Assembly: GCA_963770865.1 (NCBI GenBank)
Contig: CAVYRD010000002.1
Coordinates: forward strand, 175,381 to 239,380
Direction: 5' to 3'
DNA: 64,000 nucleotides
From: Miltoncostaea sp963770865
GTDB taxonomy: Bacteria; Actinomycetota; Thermoleophilia; Miltoncostaeales; Miltoncostaeaceae
Part shown: positions 14,786 through 26,201 of the stretch, piece after piece
Numbering within the stretch: the first letter of the stretch is position 1
Layout of the letters: each line of letters begins with the position of its first letter
Notes under the pieces: model-generated
What the model was told of the DNA's origin: nothing
Database searches by the model: none
The model's input: only the letters and a program-made list of their open reading frames with translations
Position numbers and translations under genes: made by a program

Positions 14786-15399
14786 ACGAGGCGATCGCGG
14801 TGGCCCTGGCGTACCTGCTGGGGTCCATTCCGTTCGCATTCCTTGCCGGCCGGGTGCGGGGAGTCGATCTGCGGACCGTCGGCAGCGGCAACCTCGGCGC
14901 CGCCAACGTCTTCCGCACGCTCGGCAGGAGCTGGGGGATCGGCGTGATGGCGGCCGACATCGGCAAGGGGCTGGTGGCGGTGCTGATCGCCCGCGCCATC
15001 ACCGACGACCCCTGGCCCGCGATCGCCGCCGGCGCGGCGATGGCCGGCCACGTCTTCCCGGTCTGGATGCGCTTCAAGGGCGGCAAGGGCGTCGCGGTCG
15101 GCGGCGGCGCGGTCATCGGGCTGATGCCGCTCGCGAGCGTGATCCTGCTCGGGATCTGGCTGATCGTCGTGCTGACCACGCGCTACACGTCGCTCGGCAG
15201 CATCGTCGGCGCCGTCGCGGCGACGCCCGTCGTCTGGGCGCTGGGCTACTCCACCTCGAAGGTCGTCTTCACCGCCATCGCCGCCGCCGCGGTGCTGTTC
15301 CTGCACCGCGGCAACATCGCCCGCTTGCTCGCCGGCCGCGAGAACCGGATCGAGCTGGGCCGGCGCGCCGCGCCACGGGAGCCGCGCACCCCCGCCTGA
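14782..15399 (+). CDS. plsY: Glycerol-3-phosphate acyltransferase PlsY
   Basis: GTG 14782 overlaps the pgsA stop (GTGA). The three PlsY motifs are present: LLGSIPFAFL, GSGNLGAANVFRTLG and FKGGKGVAVGGG, within a five- to seven-helix membrane protein of 205 aa. PlsY acylates G3P from acyl-phosphate, the first step of phospholipid synthesis. Pairing with pgsA places two membrane-lipid steps in one transcript just upstream of the glycerol operon. Confidence 0.92.
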   Translation: MNEAIAVALAYLLGSIPFAFLAGRVRGVDLRTVGSGNLGAANVFRTLGRSWGIGVMAADIGKGLVAVLIARAITDDPWPAIAAGAAMAGHVFPVWMRFKGGKGVAVGGGAVIGLMPLASVILLGIWLIVVLTTRYTSLGSIVGAVAATPVVWALGYSTSKVVFTAIAAAAVLFLHRGNIARLLAGRENRIELGRRAAPREPRTPA

Positions 15400-15401
15400 C
15401 C

Positions 15402-15414
15402 CTTACGTCGTAAG
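15402..15414. promoter_or_regulatory. 13-bp inverted repeat upstream of glpF
   Basis: CTTACG-T-CGTAAG is perfectly symmetric and lies directly after the plsY stop, 110 bases before glpF. It could be an operator for the glycerol operon. Symmetry and position are the only support. Confidence 0.35.
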
Positions 15415-15439
15415 CGAATCTGGTGGTTCGGGACGTCAC

Positions 15440-15459
15440 AAACCCCCGGCTGGGGTTTT
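15440..15459 (+). terminator. Rho-independent-type terminator after plsY
   Basis: AAACCCC (15440-15446) pairs with GGGGTTT (15452-15458) around a 5-base loop and ends in TTTT. It separates pgsA-plsY from glpF. Confidence 0.5.
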
Positions 15460-15523
15460 CGGGGCTGGGGGCCCGGGCAGATACTCGTGCTGTTCGGCAC
15501 AACCGTAGGGAGGAGGCTGGACC

Positions 15524-16468
15524 ATGGCAGACGGATCCGCAGGTGCCCCTGCATCCGGCTGGAACGCGGTGATGGGCTCCGATGCGGCCTGGCGCCGCAC
15601 GCAGTGGGGGGAATGGCTCTCGGAGTTCCTCGGGACGATGGTGCTGATCGCATTCGGCACCGGCGTCGTCGCGATGTACGTGGCGGCGCTGCCGCAGTCC
15701 GGCCGTGGCGACGGCATCACGGCTGATGCCGACTGGCTGCTCATCACCTTCGGCTGGGGAATGGCCGTGATCATGGGCATTTACGTCGCCGGCGGCATCA
15801 GCGGCGCGCACATCAATCCCGCCGTCACGATCGCGCTGGCGGTCTTCGCCGGGTTCCCGTGGAGGAAGGTCCCGGGATACATCGTGGCGCAGGTCGCCGG
15901 CGCCTTCGTCGGCGCGGCGATCGTGTACCTGAACTACAAGGACGCGATCTTCGCCTCGGAGGACGCGTCCAACGCGGGGCACCACAGCGCAGGGACCGTC
16001 GGGATATTCGTGACCAATCCGGCCCAGTACTTCGACAGCTACTGGGGACCGGTCATCAGCGAGATCACGGGCACGGCGCTGCTCCTGATCATCGTGCTCG
16101 CGGTCGTCGACCTCATGAACATCCCGCCGAAGGGCAACCTCGGAGCCCTCGTCATCGGCTTCGGCGTCATGGCCATCGGCATGTCGTTCGGCGCCGACTC
16201 GGGCTACGCGATCAACCCGGCCCGCGACCTCGGGCCGCGGCTGTTCACCTACGTCGCGGGATGGGGCGACGCCTCGTTCCCCGGTGACGTCGGCGGCCCG
16301 CTGCACAACTACTGGTGGGTGCCCATCGTCGCGCCGATCATCGGCGGCGTGCTCGGGGGCGTTATCTACAGGTTCTTCATCAGCGACGTCCTGAAGGCCC
16401 GGCACAAGGCGGCCGACACGGACCTCGTGCGACGCGGCGAGGTCGCCGAGGAAGAGGACGGACTCTGA
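15524..16468 (+). CDS. glpF: Aquaglyceroporin (glycerol facilitator)
   Basis: Six membrane helices carry the two NPA boxes, HINPAV (98-100) and INPARD (231-233). Asp235 after the second NPA-Arg is the mark of glycerol-conducting members. It conducts glycerol across the cytoplasmic membrane. GGGAGGAGG lies 6-7 bases before the ATG. It is the first gene of an eight-gene operon and overlaps dhaK by one base. A 60-residue loop between the fourth and fifth helices is longer than in E. coli GlpF. Confidence 0.92.
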   Translation: MADGSAGAPASGWNAVMGSDAAWRRTQWGEWLSEFLGTMVLIAFGTGVVAMYVAALPQSGRGDGITADADWLLITFGWGMAVIMGIYVAGGISGAHINPAVTIALAVFAGFPWRKVPGYIVAQVAGAFVGAAIVYLNYKDAIFASEDASNAGHHSAGTVGIFVTNPAQYFDSYWGPVISEITGTALLLIIVLAVVDLMNIPPKGNLGALVIGFGVMAIGMSFGADSGYAINPARDLGPRLFTYVAGWGDASFPGDVGGPLHNYWWVPIVAPIIGGVLGGVIYRFFISDVLKARHKAADTDLVRRGEVAEEEDGL

Positions 16469-17469
16469 TGAAGAAGCTCATCAACGATCCGTCCGACGTC
16501 GTCGCGGAGTCCCTCAGGGGCTTCGCGGCGGCGCACCCGGATCTCGTGCGGGTCAACTACGACCCGGCCTACGTGGTCCGCGCCGACGCGCCAGTCCAGG
16601 GCAAGGTCGGCGTCCTCTCCGGCGGCGGATCGGGCCACGAGCCCATGCACGGCGGCTTCGTCGGCATGGGCATGCTCGACGTGGCCTGCCCGGGCGAGGT
16701 GTTCACCTCCCCGACGCCGGACCAGATGTACGAGGCGACCAAGGCGGTCAACGGCGGCGCCGGCGTCCTCCACATCGTCAAGAACTACACCGGCGACGTC
16801 CTCAACTTCGAGATGGCGGCAGACCTCGCGCGCGGGGACGGCGTCGAGGTGGAGGCCGTCGTCACCAACGACGACGTCGCGGTGCAGGACAGCCTCTACA
16901 CCGCGGGCCGCCGCGGCGTGGGCGTCACCGTGCTCTGCGAGAAGATCGTGGGCGCGGCCGCTGAGGAGGGCAAGGACCTCGCCACCGTCGCCGAGCTCTG
17001 CCGGCGGGTGAACGCCGAGGGCCGCAGCATGGGCATGGCGCTCACGTCGTGCACCGTGCCGGCGGCCGGCAAGCCGACGTTCGAGCTCGGCGAGGACGAG
17101 ATGGAGCTCGGCATCGGCATCCACGGAGAGCCGGGCCGCGAGCGCATGAAGCTCGGGCCCGCCCGCGAGGTGGTGGAGCGCCTCGCCACGCCGATCGTCG
17201 AGGACCTGCCCTTCGCGTCGGGCGACAACGTGCTCGCCTTCGTGAACGGGATGGGCGGCACGCCCCAGATCGAGCTCTACCTCGTGTTCAACGAGCTCAA
17301 GGGGCTGCTCGACCAGCGCGGCATCACGATCACGCGCAGCCTGGTCGGCTCGTACATCACGTCGCTCGAGATGGCCGGGTGCTCCATCACCCTGCTGCGC
17401 CTCGACGACGAGCTCACGCGCCTCTGGGACGCGCCGGTGCACACCGCCGGCCTGCGTTGGGGAGCATGA
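16468..17469 (+). CDS. dhaK: Dihydroxyacetone kinase, substrate-binding subunit
   Basis: The 333-aa product has GGGSGHEP (52-59) and the covalent substrate histidine in GIGIHGEPG (His219, equivalent to E. coli His218). DhaK binds DHA as a hemiaminal and passes it to DhaL-ADP for phosphorylation. TGATG overlap with glpF and ATGA overlap with dhaL show tight coupling. Together with DhaL and the DhaM fusion downstream it makes a PEP-dependent, not ATP-dependent, kinase. Confidence 0.93.
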   Translation: MKKLINDPSDVVAESLRGFAAAHPDLVRVNYDPAYVVRADAPVQGKVGVLSGGGSGHEPMHGGFVGMGMLDVACPGEVFTSPTPDQMYEATKAVNGGAGVLHIVKNYTGDVLNFEMAADLARGDGVEVEAVVTNDDVAVQDSLYTAGRRGVGVTVLCEKIVGAAAEEGKDLATVAELCRRVNAEGRSMGMALTSCTVPAAGKPTFELGEDEMELGIGIHGEPGRERMKLGPAREVVERLATPIVEDLPFASGDNVLAFVNGMGGTPQIELYLVFNELKGLLDQRGITITRSLVGSYITSLEMAGCSITLLRLDDELTRLWDAPVHTAGLRWGA

Positions 17470-18107
17470 GCGGCGGCACGGCCATCACGGTCGGCGAGGT
17501 GTCCGCATGGCTGCGGACCTTCGCCGACACGATGGCGCAGGAGAAGGACGCGCTCACCGCGCTCGACGCCGCGATCGGCGACGCCGACCACGGCATCAAC
17601 ATGGACCGCGGCATGCGGGCCGTCGTCGAGAAGCTCGACGGGTCCGACCCGCAGGACGTCCCGGCGCTGATGAAGGCGGTCGGCATGGCCCTGATCTCGA
17701 AGGTCGGGGGCGCGGCCGGGCCGCTGTACGGGACCTTCTTCCTGCAGTTCGGCTCGGCGGCGGGCGAGGGCGACCTGACACCCGAGGGCTGGGCCGCGTG
17801 CCTTGCCGCCGGGGTGGCCGGGGTCCGGTCGCTCGGCAAGGCGGAGCTCGAGGACAAGACGATGGTGGATGCACTCCAGCCGGCCGCGGACGCGGTCAGG
17901 GCGGCGCTCGGGGAGGGGGCCTCCTTCGCGGATGCCCTGGCCCGCGGCGCCGGCGCGGCGGAGGAGGGTGCCCGGGCCACCATCCCGCTGATCGCCCGCA
18001 AGGGCCGGGCCAGCTACCTCGGAGAGCGCAGCGCCGGACACCAGGACCCGGGCGCCACCTCGAGTGCCCACCTCGTGCGGTGCGCCGCACGCACGTGGGC
18101 CGCATAG
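17466..18107 (+). CDS. dhaL: Dihydroxyacetone kinase, ADP-binding subunit
   Basis: The 213-aa helical barrel has the metal-binding aspartates in LDAAIGDADHGINM (Asp34, Asp39, Asp41) and the nucleotide-region motif SKVGGAAGPLYGTFF. DhaL holds ADP as a permanent cofactor, which is rephosphorylated by DhaM. ATGA overlap with dhaK. The last ten residues (HLVRCAARTWAA) run past the usual family end. Confidence 0.93.
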   Translation: MSGGTAITVGEVSAWLRTFADTMAQEKDALTALDAAIGDADHGINMDRGMRAVVEKLDGSDPQDVPALMKAVGMALISKVGGAAGPLYGTFFLQFGSAAGEGDLTPEGWAACLAAGVAGVRSLGKAELEDKTMVDALQPAADAVRAALGEGASFADALARGAGAAEEGARATIPLIARKGRASYLGERSAGHQDPGATSSAHLVRCAARTWAA

Positions 18108-18127
18108 CGACGGATCGGAGAGCAGAC

Positions 18128-19638
<1,511 letters not shown>

Positions 19639-19642
<4 letters not shown>

Positions 19643-21216
19643 CCGTCACGCACGAATGTGACGTCCTGGTGATCGGCGGCGGCGCGACCGGCCTCGGGGT
19701 CGTTCGCGACGCCGCCCTCCGGGGCTTCCGCACGATCCTGGTCGAGCGCGTCAACCTCGGGCAGGGCACCACCGGCCGGTTCCACGGCCTCCTGCACTCG
19801 GGCGGGCGCTACGTCGTCTCCGACGAGCGCTCGGCGACCGAGTGCGCGGAGGAGAACGCCGTCGTCCGCCGCATCGCGTCCGAGGCCGTCGAGGACACGG
19901 GCGGCCTGTTCGTCACCACCCCGGCCGACGACCCGGACTACGCCGACCGCTTCCTGGCCGGCTGCCGTGCCAACGGCGTGCCGGTGCAGGAGATCCCGGC
20001 CTCCGAGGCGCTCGCCCGCGAGCCGCGGCTGAACCCCGGCATCTCGCGCGCCTTCGAGGTGCAGGACGCGGCGGTCAACGCCTGGAAGCTGCTGTGGGGC
20101 AACGCCCGCTCGGCGCAGGAGCACGGCGCGACGATCCTCCCCTACCACTGGGTCACCGAGGTGCTGCGCGAGGGCGACCGCGTCGTCGGCGTCGTGGCGC
20201 ACGACAACCGGGCCCAGGAGCTGGTGCGCATCGACGCGTCGTTCGTCGTCAACGCCGGCGGCGTCTGGGCCGGCGAGATCGCCGACATGGCCGACTGCCC
20301 GGGGGTCACGGTGGTGCCGGGCAAGGGCGTCATGATCGCGATGAACCACCGGCTGGTGCGCACGGTGGTCAACCGCTGCGAGCACCCGGGTGACGGGGAC
20401 ATCATCGTGCCGGTCCGGACCGTCTGCGTCATCGGCACCACCGACGTGAAGGCCGACAGCCCCGACGACTACTCGATCGGCCGCGACGACGTGCAGCAGA
20501 TGCTGGACGCCGGCGAGGTCATCGTCCCCGGCTTCCGCAACGCGCGTGCCCTGCACGCATGGACCGGGTCGCGGCCCCTGTTCAAGGACGAGCGCGCGGG
20601 CGACGCGGACGGCGACACCCGCCACATGAGCCGCGGTCTGGCGCTGGTCGACCACCTGAGCCGCGACGGCGTGAGCGGCTTCCTCACGATCACCGGCGGC
20701 AAGCTCACCACCTACCGGCTGATGGCCGAGACCGTCGTCAACGCGATGTGCGAGCAGATGGGCGCGCCGCGGCCGTGCACCACGGCCACCGAGGCGCTGC
20801 CGGGGTCCGAGGACGGGCACCACTACTGGCTGGGCTCACGCCTGGCCGCGCAGGAGCAGGCGCTGCACGACGACCAGCTCGTGTGCGAGTGCGAGCTGAT
20901 GCCGCGGCGGCGCCTGATCGAGGCCGCCCGCCGCCGGCCGGGGATGACGCTCGACGACGTCCGGCGCATCCTGCGCCTCGGCATGGGCCCCTGCCAGGGC
21001 GGCTTCTGCACCTACCGCGCCACCGGCATCCTCCACGGCCTCGGCGACGCCGAGACCGTGCGCGCCGACGAGTTGCTGCTCACCTTCCTCCAGCACCGCT
21101 GGCTCGGCCTCGAGCCGATCCTCTACGGCGACCAGATGCGCCAGGCATGCCTGGACGACTGGATCTTCCAGGGCACCCTGGACGTCGAGCACCTCCCCGT
21201 GACCGCACCCACGTGA
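19639..21216 (+). CDS. glpA: Anaerobic-type glycerol-3-phosphate dehydrogenase, FAD subunit A
   Basis: The N-terminal dinucleotide fold CDVLVIGGGATGLGVVRDAALRG is complete, followed by a DAO-type domain with TGGKLTTYRLMAE. A C-terminal BFD-like [2Fe-2S] domain carries CECELM and GPCQGGFC. GlpA oxidises G3P to DHAP and passes electrons to GlpC. The start is placed at ATA 19639 because of the exactly spaced Shine-Dalgarno; GTG at LVIGG would destroy the FAD motif, and CTG 19613 is the nearest other choice. GTGA overlap with glpB. Confidence 0.9.
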
Positions 21217-22466
21217 CGCGGGTCGTCGTGATCGGGGCGGGGCTGGCGGGCCTCACCGCGGCCCTGCGCCTGGCCGAGGGCGGGGCCGAGGTGACCGTGG
21301 TCGCCAAGGGGTCGGGGGGGCTCCACCTCTCACCGGGGACGATCGACGTGCTGGGCTACGCGCCGGGCCGGGTGGAGGCACCGCGCGCGGCGGTCGCGGC
21401 ACTGCTCGAGGCGCGTCCGGGCCACCCCTACGCCCACCTCGGCGACGCGCTCGAGGACGCGGTCGCGTGGTTCACCGACCACGTGCCGGGCATGCGCTAC
21501 ACGGGCGACGGCGCGCGCAACCTGCTGCTGCCGAGCGCCGTCGGCGTGCCCCGCCCCACCGCGCTCGCGCCCGCCTCGATGGCCGCGGGCGACGTGCGCG
21601 ACGGCGGGCGCTTCGTGGCCGTCGGGCTGGCGGCGCTGAAGGACTTCTTCCCGCGCCTGCTGGCCGACAACCTGGAGAAGGCCGACCTGGCCGGCGCGCG
21701 GATCGCCGCCCGGCACGCCGAGATCGACGTCTCGCCGCGCCTCGGCCAGGCCGACGTCGCCGCCCAGGTCTTCGCCCGGGCGCTCGACGAGCGGCCGGCG
21801 CTGCGCGCCGAGCTGGGTGAGGCGTTGCGCGCGGTGGCCGAGCCGGGCGAGACCGTCCTGATGCCCGCGGTGCTCGGGCTGCGGGAGGCGGGCGCCGTGT
21901 GGGACGAGGTGCGCGAGCGCGCCGGCGTGCCGGTGGCGGAGGTCCCGACGGTGCCCCCGTCGGTGGCGGGGATGAGGCTCAACGCCGAGCTCCTGGCCGC
22001 CGCGACCGCCGCGGGCGTGCACATTCGCACCGGGCCCGAGGTGGTGGGCTGCGCCGGCGAGGCCGGCCGCGTCACCGCGGTCCACGTGCGCGACGCGGCC
22101 CGCACGCGCCCGTTCGCGGCCGACGCCGTCGTGCTGGCCACCGGGGGCTTCGCCGCGGGCGGCCTGGAGCTCGACTCGCGCGGCGGCCTGCGCGAGACGG
22201 CCCTCGGCCTGCCCGTGAGCGGGCCGCCCCCGGACGTCGAGCCGCTCAGCATCCGCCACCTCGACCACCAGCCGCTGATGGCGTCGGGCGTGGCCGTGGA
22301 CGATGGGCTGCGGCCCACCGGCGCCGACGGCGCGCCGGTGTGGTCCAACGTGCGCGCGGCCGGCGCCATCGTGGCCGGCGCGGAGCCGTGGCGCGAGAAG
22401 TCCGGCGAGGGCATCGCCATCGCCGCGGGGTACCGGGCGGCCAGCGCGATCCTGGAGGAGACATGA
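21213..22466 (+). CDS. glpB: Anaerobic-type glycerol-3-phosphate dehydrogenase subunit B
   Basis: The 417-aa flavoprotein-type subunit has N-terminal VVVIGAGLAGLTAALRLAEGG, the GlpB segment GGLHLSPGTIDVLGY and C-terminal SGEGIAIAAGYRAA. In the GlpABC complex it works with GlpA on the cytoplasmic side of the membrane. GTG start overlaps the glpA stop; ATGA overlap with glpC. Confidence 0.9.
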   Translation: MTRVVVIGAGLAGLTAALRLAEGGAEVTVVAKGSGGLHLSPGTIDVLGYAPGRVEAPRAAVAALLEARPGHPYAHLGDALEDAVAWFTDHVPGMRYTGDGARNLLLPSAVGVPRPTALAPASMAAGDVRDGGRFVAVGLAALKDFFPRLLADNLEKADLAGARIAARHAEIDVSPRLGQADVAAQVFARALDERPALRAELGEALRAVAEPGETVLMPAVLGLREAGAVWDEVRERAGVPVAEVPTVPPSVAGMRLNAELLAAATAAGVHIRTGPEVVGCAGEAGRVTAVHVRDAARTRPFAADAVVLATGGFAAGGLELDSRGGLRETALGLPVSGPPPDVEPLSIRHLDHQPLMASGVAVDDGLRPTGADGAPVWSNVRAAGAIVAGAEPWREKSGEGIAIAAGYRAASAILEET

Positions 22467-23699
22467 CCCACACGCTCCACGAGCTGATGCGCGACTCGCT
22501 CGACCACTGCGTCAAGTGCACGATCTGCGAGACCTACTGCCCGGTCGCGGCAGCCACGCCGCTCTTCCCCGGCCCGAAGTACGCGGGCCCGCAGGCCGAG
22601 CGCTACCGCGGGCCGGGGCCGGTGGCCGACGCCTCCTTGGACTACTGCTCGAGCTGCGGCATCTGCACCCAGGTCTGCCCGCAGGGCGTGAAGATCGCGG
22701 AGATCAACTCCCAGGCGAAGGCCGAGCTGGCGCAGCGCCGGGGGGTGCCGCTGCGCGACAAGCTCATCGCGCGGCCGACGCTGCTCGGGCGCCTGGGCGC
22801 GCCGGTGGCGCCGATCGCCAACTGGACCACCTCGCTCGGCCCGTTCCGGGTGCTGCTGGAGAAGGCGCTGCGCGTCCACCGCAGGGCGCCGATGCCCCGG
22901 TGGGCCGGGCGCACGTTCCAGAGCCGCGCCCGGTCCCGTCGCCGTCCGCCCGCGGCAGCCCCGGCGACGGCGGCGCGCCAGGTCGTCTTCTTCCACGGCT
23001 GCGCGGCCAACTTCTACGAGCCCGGCACCGCGCAGATGGCCGTGGACGTGCTCGAGCACAACGGCCTCGAGGTGATCGTGCCCAAGCAGGGCTGCTGCGG
23101 CCTGCCGCTGCAGAGCAACGGCCTCTACGACGACGCGCGCGCCTACGTGCGCCGCCTCGCCGCGCAGCTCGCGCCCTACGCGCGCGCCGGCCACGACATC
23201 GTCGCCACCTCAACGAGTTGCGGCGGGATGCTCAAGCACGAGGCCCGCGAGATCCTCGGGCTGGACGACGACGACCTGCGCGTGGTCTCCGAGCGCATGT
23301 ACGACATCTGCGAGTACCTGGTGCTGCTCGACGAGCGCGGCGAGCTGGCGCGCGACATGCGCCCGGTGGACATGGAGGTCCCCTACCACGCCCCCTGCCA
23401 GCAGCGCGGGCACGGCGTGGGCACCCCGGCCATGGAGCTGATGGCGCTCGTGCCCGGGCTGCGGGCGCGGCAGGTTCGACGCCGTCTGCTGCGGGGTCGC
23501 AGGCACCTACGGCCTGAAGGCCGAGAAGTACGACATCGCCATGGAGGTCGGCCGCTCCCTGTTCGAGCAGGTGCGGGCGTCCGGCGCGGAGCTGTCGGTG
23601 TGCGACTCGGAGACCTGCCGCTGGCAGATCGCGAAGGCCACCGACCGCCCCTCGGTGCACCCGGTGGAGATCCTCCACCGGGCCTACGGGCTGGGCTGA
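22463..23699 (+). CDS. glpC: Anaerobic-type glycerol-3-phosphate dehydrogenase, Fe-S subunit C (frame break near 23472)
   Basis: Two ferredoxin-type clusters, CVKCTICETYCP and CSSCGICTQVCP, precede two CCG domains. The first (GCCGLPLQSNG) is in the starting frame. The second (VCCGVAGTYGLKAEKYD) is in the next frame after ALVPGLRARQ. One extra base, or two missing, near 23472 would restore a 411-residue protein ending HRAYGLG at 23699. GlpC takes electrons from GlpAB to the quinone pool. All flanking genes are intact, so consensus error is likely; if real, the electron-transfer subunit is truncated. Confidence 0.85.
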
Positions 23700-23705
23700 G
23701 CCCCG

Positions 23706-26201
23706 GTGGCCGAGCCCTCCGTCGGCCTGGTCGTCGTCTCGCACAGCGCCCGCCTCGCGGCGGGCGTGGTGGAGCTCGCGCGCGAGATGGGCGGCGAGGA
23801 CGTCCGCATCGAGCCCGCCGGCGGGCTGGACGAGCCGGGCGACCCGATCGGCACCGACGCGGTGCGCGTCATGGGCGCCATCGAGGCCGCCGGGGAGGGC
23901 GGGGCGCCGGTGCTGGTGCTGATGGACCTGGGCTCGGCGGTGCTGAGCGCCGAGACGGCCCTCGACCTGCTCGACGAGGACGTGCGCGGGCGGGTGCTGC
24001 TGTGCGAGGCGCCGCTTGTGGAGGGCGCGGTCGCGGCGGCCGCCGCGTCGCGCGCCGGCGGCTCGCTCGAGGACGTGGCGCGCGAGGCGCGCGCCGGGCT
24101 GGCGGGCAAGGCGGCCCACCTCGGATCAGGCGCCGCCGCGGAGGCTCCGGCGGCGCCCGCCGAGGACGGCGACGAGGGCGGCTGGAGCGGCGTCGAGGCC
24201 GTGGTGCGGGCCCCCCACGGCCTGCACGCGCGCCCGGCCGCCGCGGTGGTGCGCGCCGCCGCCGACCGCGACGCCGAGGTGCGCATCCGCAACCTCACCA
24301 CCGGCGCGGGCCCCGCCGACGCGCGCAGCCTGACCAGCCTCTCGGCGCTCGGCGCGCTCGACGGACACCGCGTGCTGATCGAGGCGCGCGGGCCCGAGGG
24401 CGCGCGGGCGATCGGCGAGGTGCGCGCCATCGTCGAGGAGGCCGAGGAGGGCGGGCGGCCCACGCCTCCGGCCTCGCCTCCCGCCCCCGCCCCCGCCGCG
24501 GCCGCGCCGCCGGCGCCCGGGGAGGCGCTGCGGGGCGTGGCGGCGTCGCCCGGCCTCGGATCCGGCCCGGCCCGCGTGCTCGGCGCGGCCGCCGCGCTGC
24601 CCGACGCCCCGGCCTCCGACCCGCCCGGCGAGCGCACGGCGCTGCGCGACGCCCTGGCCGCCGCGGCCCGCGAGCTCGAGGCCATCCGCACGGCGTCGCA
24701 CGGCGACACGGCCGAGATCGTCGGCGCCCAGATCCTCCTGCTGCAGGACGCCGCCCTCACCGGTCCCGCGGAGCGGGCGATCGACGCCGGCGCGCCGGCC
24801 GCGCGCGCCTGGCACGACGCCGCGCAGGCGGCCGCCGCGGAGTACGAGCGACTCGACGACCCCTACCTTCGCACCCGCGCGGCAGACGTCCTCGACGTGG
24901 GGCGGCGGGTGGCCGGCATCCTCACCGGCGCCGGCGGGGGCGATGCGAGCGGTGTGCTGGTGGCCTCGGAGCTCGGCGCGGCCGAGGTCGCGGCGCTCGA
25001 TCCGGAGCGCGTCGCCGCGATCGCGATGGCCGCGAGCGGCCCGACCGCGCACGCCGCGATCATCGCCCGGGCGCTCGGCATCCCGGCCGTCACCGGCCTC
25101 GGGCCGTCCGTCCTCGCGGTCGCCGAGGGCACGATCCTGCTGGTGGACGGCGGCGCCGGCACCGTGGTCGCCGACCCGTCGGCCGAGGCGGTCGCCGCCC
25201 ACGAGGCCCGCGCGACCGACGCCCGCGCCGCGGCGGTGCGGGCGGCCGAGCACGCGCACGAGCCTGCCCGCACCCGCGACGGCTGCGAGGTGGAGGTGGC
25301 CGCCAACATCGGCGCGCCGGGCGACCTGGAGGCCGCCGTGTCCGGCGGCGCCGACGGGGTCGGGCTGCTGCGCACCGAGTTCCTCTTCCTCGGCCGCGCG
25401 GACGCGCCGAGCGAGGAGGAGCAGTACCGCGTGTACGCGGAGGCGGTGCGCGCGCTCGCCGGGCGCCGGCTGGTGCTGCGCACCCTCGACGCGGGCGCCG
25501 ACAAGCCCCTGGCCTACCTGCCGCTCGCCGCCGAGGACAACCCCTTCCTCGGCGTCCGGGGCGTCCGCCTGTCGCTGGCGCGCCCGCAGATGCTGACCGC
25601 CCAGCTGCGCGCGGCCCTGCGCGCCGCGGCCGAGGGGCCGGTCTCGGTGATGTTCCCGATGATCAGCGAGCGGGCCGAGCTGATCGCCGCGCGGGAGCTG
25701 CTCGACGCCGCGGCCGCGACGCTGCGGGCCGAGGGCGTCCCCGCGGGTGAGGTCGAGGTGGGCGCGATGGTCGAGGTGCCCGCCGCCGCGCTCCTCACCG
25801 ACGCGATCGCGCCGGAGGTCAACTTCCTGTCGATCGGCACCAACGACCTGGTGCAGTACACGATGGCCGCCGAGCGCGGCAACGCGGGCGTCGCGGGGCT
25901 GTCGGACCCCCTGCACCCGGCCGTGCTGCGGCTGATCGCGCGGGTCGCGACCGCCGGCGGCGCGCGCGGGTGCCGCGTGGCGGTGTGCGGCGAGGCCGCG
26001 TCGGACCTGGCGGCCGTGCCGGTCCTCGTGGGCCTCGGCGTCGACGAGCTGAGCGTTGCGCCGCGTCGGGTGGCCGCGGTCAAGGAGCGGGTGCGCGAGC
26101 TCTCGATGCCGGCCGTGCGCGCGATCGCGCAGGCCGCGCTCGACCTGCCCGACGCGGCGGCCGTGCGGCGGCTGGTCGCCGACGGTACGGTCGGGGGGTG
26201 A
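23706..26201 (+). CDS. dhaM: DhaM-HPr-Enzyme I fusion, PEP-dependent phosphoryl donor for DHA kinase
   Basis: One 831-aa chain holds three modules. The first is an EIIA-Man-like DhaM domain with its histidine in VVSHS (His13). The second is an HPr domain with HGLHARPAA (His174). The third is a complete Enzyme I with GPTAHAAIIARALGIPAV (His449) and a PEP-binding barrel (GVGLLRTEFLFLGR, SIGTNDLVQY, CGEAAS). E. coli DhaM carries only the first part of EI, so this protein should run PEP to DhaL-ADP alone. Proline/alanine linkers join the modules at about 250-275. GTG start seven bases after glpC. Confidence 0.92.
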   Translation: MAEPSVGLVVVSHSARLAAGVVELAREMGGEDVRIEPAGGLDEPGDPIGTDAVRVMGAIEAAGEGGAPVLVLMDLGSAVLSAETALDLLDEDVRGRVLLCEAPLVEGAVAAAAASRAGGSLEDVAREARAGLAGKAAHLGSGAAAEAPAAPAEDGDEGGWSGVEAVVRAPHGLHARPAAAVVRAAADRDAEVRIRNLTTGAGPADARSLTSLSALGALDGHRVLIEARGPEGARAIGEVRAIVEEAEEGGRPTPPASPPAPAPAAAAPPAPGEALRGVAASPGLGSGPARVLGAAAALPDAPASDPPGERTALRDALAAAARELEAIRTASHGDTAEIVGAQILLLQDAALTGPAERAIDAGAPAARAWHDAAQAAAAEYERLDDPYLRTRAADVLDVGRRVAGILTGAGGGDASGVLVASELGAAEVAALDPERVAAIAMAASGPTAHAAIIARALGIPAVTGLGPSVLAVAEGTILLVDGGAGTVVADPSAEAVAAHEARATDARAAAVRAAEHAHEPARTRDGCEVEVAANIGAPGDLEAAVSGGADGVGLLRTEFLFLGRADAPSEEEQYRVYAEAVRALAGRRLVLRTLDAGADKPLAYLPLAAEDNPFLGVRGVRLSLARPQMLTAQLRAALRAAAEGPVSVMFPMISERAELIAARELLDAAAATLRAEGVPAGEVEVGAMVEVPAAALLTDAIAPEVNFLSIGTNDLVQYTMAAERGNAGVAGLSDPLHPAVLRLIARVATAGGARGCRVAVCGEAASDLAAVPVLVGLGVDELSVAPRRVAAVKERVRELSMPAVRAIAQAALDLPDAAAVRRLVADGTVGG

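Noticed and set aside
21899..25750. A 1283-codon plus-strand frame across glpB, glpC and dhaM
   Set aside because: Only the glpC part has recognisable motifs. The remainder is an Arg/Gly-rich shadow of dhaM.
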